A stretch of 7,882 nt of DNA from Giesbergeria sp. (GTDB taxonomy: Bacteria; Pseudomonadota; Gammaproteobacteria; Burkholderiales; Burkholderiaceae_C), in the NCBI GenBank assembly GCA_017998735.1, contig JAGOCN010000063.1:1-7882 (forward strand), read 5' to 3'. Every line of letters starts with the position of its first letter. Within the stretch, counting starts at the first letter, position 1. A program made the translations under genes and the position numbers. Below the pieces are notes generated by a model, which saw nothing but the letters and a program-made list of their open reading frames with translations, had not been told where the DNA came from and searched no databases. Positions 1-4,584 of the stretch are shown one piece after another.

Positions 1-24
1 ATAGTCTTCTCGAATACCTGCTTG
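1..24. other. Partial CRISPR spacer at window edge
   Basis: These 24 bases precede the first complete repeat. They end in G, as most spacers here do, and share no sequence with the other spacers. They fit the 3' part of a spacer cut by the window edge, so the array probably continues to the left. The alternative is that they are the end of a leader, but leaders are usually AT-rich and this stretch is not clearly so. Confidence 0.55.
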
Positions 25-548
25 GTTTCTGGCCTGCCCTGATTTCAAAGGGATTAAGACAGATAGGAAGCTACACCTCCCACCTTTTCTTTGGGTTTCT
101 GGCCTGCCCTGATTTCAAGGGGATTAAGACGGTACGACAGGCTCTTGACAAACCACTCAGTGGGTTTCTGGCCTGCCCTGATTTCAAAGGGATTAAGACC
201 TTGGTCGGAACTGGCGTCCAAGTAGGGGAAGGTTTCTGGCCTGCCCTGATTTCAAAGGCATTAAGACGCGCGGCTCTTCTTATCCTTGCGGATAGCCTTT
301 GGTTTCTGGCCTGCCCTGATTTCAAAGGGATTAAGACAGAAAGCTTCCTTGTCTTCGAGGTCAAAGTTACGGGTTTCTGGCCTGCCCTGATTTCAAAGGG
401 ATTAAGACGTACGGCTCACGATGTCGCCATCGGCTTCCATATGTTTCTGGCCTGCCCTGATTTCAAAGGGATTAAGACCACACCTTGAAACGCTTGCCCC
501 CAAACTTCTTGGGTTTCTGGCCTGCCCTGATTTCAAAGGAATCAAGAC
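25..548 (+). CRISPR. CRISPR array, 8 repeats and 7 full spacers, left-truncated
   Basis: Eight copies of a 36-bp repeat, beginning GTTTCTGGCC and ending GGGATTAAGAC, start at 25, 95, 164, 232, 302, 373, 443 and 513. The seven complete spacers are 34, 33, 32, 34, 35, 34 and 34 bp, all different, and none recurs in this window. Repeats 1, 3, 5, 6 and 7 are identical. Repeat 2 has A>G at repeat position 25, repeat 4 has G>C at position 28, and repeat 8 has G>A at 28 and T>C at 31. A degenerate last repeat normally marks the end far from the leader, so the leader should lie to the left and transcription should run on the + strand. The last eight bases, ATTAAGAC, resemble the ATTGAAAC-type 5' handle of type I and III crRNAs. 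Internal pairing is weak (CCCT with AGGG). No cas gene is present, so the subtype is unproven. Type III or a 36-bp-repeat type I is my guess, while the variable spacer length argues against type II. Confidence 0.97.
513..548 (+). repeat. Degenerate terminal CRISPR repeat
   Basis: This last repeat differs from the consensus at two positions, 540 (G>A) and 543 (T>C). The second change alters the 8-base 3' handle from ATTAAGAC to ATCAAGAC. No further repeat follows. Decay of the leader-distal repeat is a common property of CRISPR arrays, and it is the main evidence here that the array reads left to right. Confidence 0.85.
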
Positions 549-694
549 CAAGGCCGGATTGCACCAGCCAGGCTGCTTTTCCGCTTGGCGCTCTTTCGCT
601 CCGGGTTCCAGCAATGGGTGAAGGGAAAGTCACAACACGGGTTCTTCTTTGCGACGCCTTGACCGGACCGCAGGGCCTGCGCCAGTGGTGTGCA

Positions 695-723
695 TTGGCA
701 CAGACAAGCTGTATATGTGCCAA
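695..723. other. Perfect 8-bp dyad, possible operator or hairpin
   Basis: TTGGCACA at 695-702 is the exact reverse complement of TGTGCCAA at 716-723, with 13 bases between. An inner CAG/CTG pairing (701-703 with 709-711) could extend it imperfectly. It abuts the dispersed repeat at 721-769, so it may be part of that element's edge. No adjacent promoter is evident, and an 8-bp dyad can arise by chance. Confidence 0.3.
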
Positions 724-769
724 AACGGCCTCCAGCGCAGGCGCAGACTGCGCCAGCAGCTATCAAAAC
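721..769 (-). repeat. Dispersed hairpin repeat, copy A
   Basis: Read on the minus strand, this runs from a GTTTTGATAG edge through GCTGCTGGCGCA (760-749), a 9-base loop, and TGCGCTGGAGGC (739-728), then CGTTTTGG. The core stem CTGGCGCA/TGCGCTGG pairs fully in RNA only by using two G-U pairs. Copies B (4101-4155) and C (4441-4495) share the core. Similar elements are familiar from Comamonadaceae intergenic regions, though I recall this rather than having checked it. It sits downstream of the minus-strand ltaE and its stem is followed by a short T run, so it may end that transcript. Confidence 0.75.
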
Positions 770-785
770 AGGAGCATTCGGGAAA

Positions 786-808
786 CTGCAACCGCTTGCA
801 GCCTTTTT
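786..808 (+). terminator. Intrinsic terminator downstream of CRISPR array
   Basis: CTGCAA (786-791) and TTGCAG (796-801) form a perfect 6-bp stem around CCGC, followed by CC and six T's. An upstream GGAAA could pair with the T tract and extend the stem. The T run lies on the + strand, so it would stop transcription coming from the array, whose last repeat ends at 548. On the minus strand only three T's follow the stem. Confidence 0.65.
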
Positions 809-864
809 TCCTGGCTTCGCCTTCTTGGCTCCCTCACCCCTCCCTCACTCCTCCCCAATCCCCC

Positions 865-1932
865 TCACTCCCCCGCAAACCTCTGCACGCACGCCAGCGC
901 CTGCGCCACGTCGGCCGCATTCACGTCCAGGTGCGCCACCCAGCGCAGGCGGGTGCGCTCGCCGTGCTGGCCGGTGGTGACGCGCACGCCGGCCTGCGCC
1001 AGCCAGGCGGTGAACTGCGGGGCGATGGCGGCGTCCACGTCGGTGAACAAGATGTTGGTCTGCGCCGGGTGCACCACCATCCGGCCGGCCAGCACCGGGT
1101 GCCCCTCTGCCACCTGCTGCAGGCCGGTGGCCAGCTGGCGCAGCAGGGCATGGTCGTCGGCCAGGCGGTGCACGTGGTGCTGCAGCGCGTACTGGCCGGC
1201 GGCGGCCAGAAAACCGGCCTGGCGCATGGCGCCGCCGAGCATCTTGCGCGTGCGCCGGGCCTGGCGGATGAACGCCTGCGTGCCCAGCAGCAGCGAGCCC
1301 ACCGGCGCGCCCAGGCCCTTGCTCAGGCACACCGATGCGGTGTCGAAGTGCGCGCAGATGGCGCGGGCTTCGGCGTACACGTCGCTGCCGTTCGCCTCGG
1401 CATTGGCGGCGGCGGCGTTGAACAGGCGCGCGCCGTCCAGGTGCAGGGCCAGGCCGCGCGCCTTTGCCAGCTGCGCGACCTGCGCGATGTACGGTGTGGG
1501 CAGCACCTGGCCGCCGGTGGTGTTTTCCAGCACCACCAGGCGGGTGCGGGCAAAGTGCGGGTCGTCGGGCTTGATGGCACCGGCAATGTCAGACAGGCGC
1601 AGCGTGCCGTCCGCCTGCGTTTCCACCGGCTGCGGCTGGATGGAGCCGAGCACCGCCATGCCGCCGCCTTCCCAGCGGTAGGTGTGCCAGCTCTGGCCAA
1701 CGATGGCCTCGTCGCCGCGCTGGCAGTGGCCCATCAGCGCAATCAGGTTGGTCTGCGTGCCGGTGGGGGCAAACAGCGCGGCCTCGAAGCCCAGCAGCTG
1801 CGCGGCGTGGTCCTGCAGCGCGTTGACCGACGGGTCGTCGCCAAACACGTCGTCGCCCAGCGGCGCGGCCTGCATGGCGGCGCGCATGGCGGGGGTGGGC
1901 TGGGTGACGGTGTCGCTGCGAAAATCGGGCAT
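865..1932 (-). CDS. ltaE: Low-specificity L-threonine aldolase
   Basis: This is a PLP-dependent fold-type I enzyme that cleaves L-threonine or L-allo-threonine to glycine and acetaldehyde in the cytosol. The protein opens with the family signature DFRSDTVTQPT. It has GDDVFGDDPSVNALQ (about 26-40), PTGTQTN for phosphate binding (about 56-62), and SWHTY with His83 at the position of the PLP-stacking histidine of E. coli LtaE. DGARLFNA lies near 166-173, and the Schiff-base lysine is Lys205 in SVCLSKGLGAPVGS. The length of 355 residues fits the family. I chose the ATG at 1932 because it sits directly before the conserved start. Upstream in-frame ATG (1962) and TTG (1977) codons would add 10-15 residues unlike the family, with no Shine-Dalgarno site. 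The gene diverges from the aminotransferase at 2164. Its likely terminator is the hairpin repeat at 721-769. Confidence 0.95.
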   Translation of the reverse strand: MPDFRSDTVTQPTPAMRAAMQAAPLGDDVFGDDPSVNALQDHAAQLLGFEAALFAPTGTQTNLIALMGHCQRGDEAIVGQSWHTYRWEGGGMAVLGSIQPQPVETQADGTLRLSDIAGAIKPDDPHFARTRLVVLENTTGGQVLPTPYIAQVAQLAKARGLALHLDGARLFNAAAANAEANGSDVYAEARAICAHFDTASVCLSKGLGAPVGSLLLGTQAFIRQARRTRKMLGGAMRQAGFLAAAGQYALQHHVHRLADDHALLRQLATGLQQVAEGHPVLAGRMVVHPAQTNILFTDVDAAIAPQFTAWLAQAGVRVTTGQHGERTRLRWVAHLDVNAADVAQALACVQRFAGE

Positions 1933-2163
1933 CGGTGCGCTTTCAGTGGCAAAAACGGCCATCGTAGCGGCCGGCAAGCCCTGGCTGCAGCGACCCGCTG
2001 CGCTGCGGGGGCAGTGGCTGCGGCGCAGTGAATGGGCACTGCCTGCGTGATAAGCTGATTTTCATGTGCGCTGCGGCGCGGCGCGGCCTGCGCCAGACGC
2101 GGTCCACACCCCTTTTCACCGGTCTTTCGACCCTTTTTTTGCCCTTGCGGCGGAGAGCTTTCC
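1933..2163. promoter_or_regulatory. Divergent intergenic control region
   Basis: This region separates the two divergent PLP-enzyme genes and should carry both promoters, but I cannot assign -35/-10 boxes with confidence. Visible structure: a small CCCGC/GCGGG hairpin (1994-1998 with 2005-2009), an AT-richer patch near 2047-2065, and GGTC-TTTC-GACC (2121-2132) followed by seven T's (2134-2140) in the leader of the aminotransferase gene. Confidence 0.5.
2152..2157 (+). promoter_or_regulatory. Ribosome binding site of the class V aminotransferase
   Basis: GGAGAG lies six bases before the ATG at 2164. It is one of the few good Shine-Dalgarno sequences in the window, and it fixes the start of the following gene. 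Confidence 0.7.
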
Positions 2164-3327
2164 ATGCCCGGCCTGTTGCCCGATATCGACCCTGACGGTC
2201 TGCTTGAATTTTCCGTGGTCTACACCGACCGCGCCCTCAACCACATGTCCAAGCGCTTCACCGGCGTGGCGCAGGACATTCTGGCGACGCTGAAAGAGGT
2301 CTACCACGCCCACACCGCGGTGCTGATTCCCGGCAGCGGCACCTTTGGCATGGAAGCGGTGGCGCGCCAGTTCGCCAATGGCGAGAAGGTGCTGATCGTG
2401 CGCAACGGCTGGTTCAGCTACCGCTGGACGCAGATTTTTGACGCTGGCTGCTTTGGCCTGAACGGCGGCGCGGTGGTCTGCAAGGCGCGCCAGCAAGGCA
2501 GCGGCAGCCAGGACCCCTGGGCGCCCTGCCCGGCCGGCGAGGTGGCCGCCGCCATCCGCGCCGAAAAACCCAAGGTGGTGTTTGCCCCGCACGTGGAAAC
2601 CGCCAGCGGCATCCTGCTGCCCGATGCCTACCTGCGCACCGTGGCCGACGCCGCGCACGAAGTGGGCGCGCTGTTTGTGCTGGACTGCGTGGCCTCGGGC
2701 GCGATGTGGGTGGACATGGAAGCCACCGGCGTGGACCTGCTGATTTCGGCGCCGCAAAAGGGCTGGAGCAGCTCGCCCTGCTGCGCCATGGTGATGCTGT
2801 CACAGCGTGCACGCGAAGCCATCGAGTCCACGCAAAGCTCCAGCTTTTCCTGCGATTTGAAGAAGTGGATGCAGATTGCCGAGGGCTACGAAAAAGGCCA
2901 GCACGCCTACCACACCACGCTGCCCACCGACGCGCTGGTGCGCCTGCGCGACGTGATGCTGGAAACCCGCGCCTACGGTTTTGCCAAGGTGCGCGAGGAG
3001 CAGATGGCGCTGGGCGCGCAGGTGCGCACGCTGCTGGAGTCGCGCGGCTTTGCCAGCGTGGCGGCCGAGGGCTTCAAGGCGCCGGGCGTGGTGGTCAGCT
3101 ACACCCAGGATCCGTCCATCCAGAACGGCAAGAAGTTCATGCAAGTGGGCCTGCAGACCGCCGCCGGCGTGCCGCTGCAGTGCGATGAGCGGGCGGATTT
3201 TCAGACGTTCCGCATCGGTTTGTTCGGGCTGGAGAAGTGGCACAACATCGAGCGCACCGTGGGCCATGTGGCCAGCGCGCTGGACGCCATGGGCGTGCCG
3301 GCCGCCAGGGCGACGCAGGCTGCCTGA
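2164..3327 (+). CDS. Class V aminotransferase, alanine/serine-glyoxylate type
   Basis: This 387-residue PLP enzyme of aminotransferase class V most resembles the alanine-glyoxylate/serine-glyoxylate transaminase group. Those enzymes move the amino group of alanine or serine to glyoxylate to make glycine. Visible elements are NHMSKRFTGV (26-35), the phosphate-binding loop PGSGTFGMEAV (56-66), NGWFSYRW (81-88), APHVETASG (141-149, the HxETStG pattern), the pyridine-nitrogen aspartate in FVLDCVASG (Asp174), and the Schiff-base lysine Lys199 in SAPQKGWSSSP. The C-terminal small domain contains TFRIGLFGLEKW. The start is fixed by the GGAGAG site. The gene stands alone on this strand, and a candidate terminator follows at 3405-3440. 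The exact amino donor cannot be read from sequence, so other glyoxylate or phosphonate-related class V reactions remain possible. Confidence 0.9.
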   Translation: MPGLLPDIDPDGLLEFSVVYTDRALNHMSKRFTGVAQDILATLKEVYHAHTAVLIPGSGTFGMEAVARQFANGEKVLIVRNGWFSYRWTQIFDAGCFGLNGGAVVCKARQQGSGSQDPWAPCPAGEVAAAIRAEKPKVVFAPHVETASGILLPDAYLRTVADAAHEVGALFVLDCVASGAMWVDMEATGVDLLISAPQKGWSSSPCCAMVMLSQRAREAIESTQSSSFSCDLKKWMQIAEGYEKGQHAYHTTLPTDALVRLRDVMLETRAYGFAKVREEQMALGAQVRTLLESRGFASVAAEGFKAPGVVVSYTQDPSIQNGKKFMQVGLQTAAGVPLQCDERADFQTFRIGLFGLEKWHNIERTVGHVASALDAMGVPAARATQAA

Positions 3328-3404
3328 GGCGGGTGAATGGTTGGGCGGCTGAACGGCTGGCCTATTCCGCTCCTGCTTAAACGCTGCCCGCCAGCTGAAA
3401 CCAC

Positions 3405-3440
3405 GGCCTGCGCCCGGTGCACAGGCCTTCTTGCCTTTTT
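3405..3440 (+). terminator. Probable intrinsic terminator after the aminotransferase
   Basis: GGCCTG (3405-3410) and CAGGCC (3422-3427) form a perfect 6-bp stem with an 11-base loop, followed by a T-rich run ending in five T's (3436-3440). It stands 78 bases after the aminotransferase stop and before the next gene, which suits a terminator. The long loop and the interrupted T run make it moderate rather than strong. Confidence 0.5.
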
Positions 3441-3472
3441 GCTTTTCTGATTCCGGCCTGTTTCCTTTTTTC

Positions 3473-3503
3473 CATTTTCCGTTTTCCGTTTTCCGTTTTT
3501 TCC
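3473..3503 (+). repeat. Tandem heptamer in a pyrimidine-rich leader
   Basis: The unit GTTTTCC occurs twice exactly (3481-3487, 3488-3494). It is flanked by CATTTTCC before and by GTTTTTTCC, two T's longer, after (3495-3503). The tract lies within about 75 bases of almost pure C/T sequence and ends roughly 20 bases before the ATG at 3524. Short tandem units like this can change copy number by slippage, and here that would alter promoter or leader spacing. Confidence 0.8.
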
Positions 3504-3523
3504 CATTGAAAGACATTGACACC

Positions 3524-3997
3524 ATGATCCGTCACCTTCCTGCCGCTTTTGCCCTGGGCGCCTGGCTGGCCCTGGGCGCTGCCGCCCACGCTGCCACGCC
3601 TGCCGCCACCACCCCTGTGGCTGCGACTGCTGCCGCCGCTCCTGCTGCCGCCGCCCCGGCCCCGGTCACCACCGCCAGCGGGTTGGTGTACCAGAGCGTC
3701 CGCGAAGGCACCGGCGCCAGCCCCAAAGCCAGCGACACGGTACGTGTGCACTACCGGGGCACCTTTCCCGAGTCGGGCAAGGAATTTGACAGTTCACTGG
3801 CACGCGGCGAACCGATCGAGTTTCCGCTCAAGGGCGTGATCCCATGCTGGACCGAAGGCGTGCAGAAAATGAAAGTCGGCGGCAGGGCCAAACTGACCTG
3901 CCCGCCCGCCATTGCCTACGGCGCACGCGGCGCCGGCGGCGTGATTCCGCCCAATGCCACGCTGAACTTCGAGGTCGAGCTGCTGGGCATCAAGTAG
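3524..3997 (+). CDS. Secreted FKBP-type peptidyl-prolyl cis-trans isomerase
   Basis: This protein catalyses cis-trans isomerisation of X-Pro bonds and probably acts as a periplasmic folding helper. At 157 residues it has a signal peptide (MIRHLP start, hydrophobic core about 7-21, AHA-A cleavage after residue 23), an Ala/Pro/Thr linker (24-48) and one FKBP domain (about 50-157). Pocket residues matching FKBP12 are Tyr77, Phe88, Asp89, Val105, Ile106, Trp109, Tyr132 and Phe149. Two cysteines, Cys108 in IPCWTEG and Cys126 in LTCPP, could form a disulfide in the periplasm. I chose the ATG at 3524 because it gives a clean signal peptide. An in-frame ATG at 3431 would add residues encoded by the pyrimidine-rich leader. 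The Shine-Dalgarno site is weak (GAAAGA, 3508-3513). The gene is monocistronic. Confidence 0.93.
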   Translation: MIRHLPAAFALGAWLALGAAAHAATPAATTPVAATAAAAPAAAAPAPVTTASGLVYQSVREGTGASPKASDTVRVHYRGTFPESGKEFDSSLARGEPIEFPLKGVIPCWTEGVQKMKVGGRAKLTCPPAIAYGARGAGGVIPPNATLNFEVELLGIK

Positions 3998-4100
3998 GAC
4001 GGCCTGCGGTGAGCGGCTGCGGCTGTGCTAGCGCTGCTGGTGCACTTTTGCCTTGGCCGGTCTGAAGCCCTTTTGCAGAAAACGCTGGGTTTTGCTATGG

Positions 4101-4155
4101 AATCAGGAGCTGCTGGCGCATGCTGCACTTGCGCTGGAGGCACTTTTTCCTGATT
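4101..4155 (+). repeat. Dispersed hairpin repeat, copy B (terminator-like)
   Basis: The outer arms AATCAGGA (4101-4108) and TCCTGATT (4148-4155) are exact reverse complements. The inner core CTGGCGCA (4113-4120) pairs with TGCGCTGG (4130-4137) using two G-U pairs, and with one mismatch the stem extends to 4109 and 4141. ACTTTTT follows the stem. It lies about 100 bases after the FKBP stop on the same strand, so it could end that transcript. The core matches copy A exactly. Confidence 0.8.
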
Positions 4156-4191
4156 GTTGACCTGTCTCGGAAGGTGCGCACCACCGGCGCA

Positions 4192-4251
4192 GGCAATGGG
4201 GGTCAGATCACGATTTCGCGAAGAGAAACTCGGGCTCTGACCCCCATTGCC
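4192..4251. repeat. Palindromic element with perfect 16-bp inverted arms
   Basis: GGCAATGGGGGTCAGA (4192-4207) and TCTGACCCCCATTGCC (4236-4251) are exact reverse complements around a 28-base centre. A GGGGTCAG/CTGACCCC-ended palindrome recurs in many proteobacterial genomes, and I associate it with REP-like or miniature transposable elements mobilised by Y1-type transposases. That link is from memory, not a search. There is no transposase here, so it would be a non-autonomous copy. Confidence 0.8.
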
Positions 4252-4440
4252 GGAATACTGGGCGCTGCGTTCGTTTGCAGGCCGGCGACTATGACCTGTC
4301 CGAGGCATGTCGCTCATCGGGACTTTTTGCCAAAAAATCCAGGCCTGCAATAGCGGCATTCCTGGCCCGGCATTCAGCCAGCCAGCCAGACAGCCACAAA
4401 CGGCTCTGTGCTGTCGGTCAACCCCAGGTGGGCCAGCACT

Positions 4441-4495
4441 ATTTTTTTGATAGCTGGAGGCGCAAGCTGGGCTTGCGCTGGAGGCCGATAAAGCT
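4441..4495 (+). repeat. Dispersed hairpin repeat, copy C
   Basis: The TTTTTTGATAGCTGG edge matches the edge of copy A read on the minus strand (TTTTGATAGCTGCTGG). The stem GGCGCAAG (4459-4466) pairs with CTTGCGCT (4472-4479) around a 5-base loop, with one G-U pair, and TGCGCTGGAGGCC is shared with the other copies. The left arm differs from copies A and B, as if bases had been lost or rearranged. No T run follows, so it is unlikely to terminate transcription. Confidence 0.7.
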
Positions 4496-4584
4496 TGTAT
4501 TTCATTTTCAATGTGCATTGACAGGCCGGGGCGGCAATGGTTGCTCCGTTGTCCGCTTTGACCCCTTCACCAATCCATCCACCC

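Larger units (their letters stand above)
549..864. other. Gene-free stretch between CRISPR array and ltaE
   Basis: I find no convincing coding sequence here. It is less GC-rich than the genes and contains, in order, a perfect 8-bp dyad (695-702 with 716-723), a minus-oriented copy of a dispersed hairpin repeat (721-769), a + strand intrinsic terminator (786-808), and a strongly C/T-biased tract from about 828 to 876 that runs into the end of ltaE. Longer open frames that cross this stretch on the + strand run antisense to ltaE and are not credible genes. Confidence 0.7.
3998..4584. other. Repeat-rich gene-free region
   Basis: This 587-base gap holds three recognisable elements: hairpin copy B (4101-4155), a 60-bp element with perfect 16-bp inverted arms (4192-4251), and hairpin copy C (4441-4495). 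Between the last two, 4252-4440 contains an A/T dyad (TTTTT at 4324-4328, AAAAA from 4332) and no gene I can name. Open frames crossing it are interrupted or have no family resemblance. It may be the remnant of a mobile element, but I see no transposase signature. Confidence 0.65.

Noticed and set aside
61..512. Spacers seem to read as coding sequence on the minus strand, which would make crRNAs antisense to target mRNA as in RNA-targeting systems.
   Set aside because: Every spacer also has at least one plausible open frame on the + strand, and stretches of about 34 bases cannot tell the strand. Protospacer matches would be needed.
71..621. Small open frames within the CRISPR array on both strands.
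   Set aside because: They are repeat-periodic translations of the 36-bp repeat and have no independent coding evidence.
549..720. A possible tracrRNA or anti-repeat next to the array.
   Set aside because: I found no stretch complementary to the repeat for more than a few bases, and the repeat does not look like a type II repeat.
485..2031. Long + strand open frames running across the ltaE region.
   Set aside because: They lie antisense to a clear threonine aldolase with all catalytic motifs and are typical high-GC shadow frames. Their products are Arg/Ala/His/Gln-rich with no family pattern.
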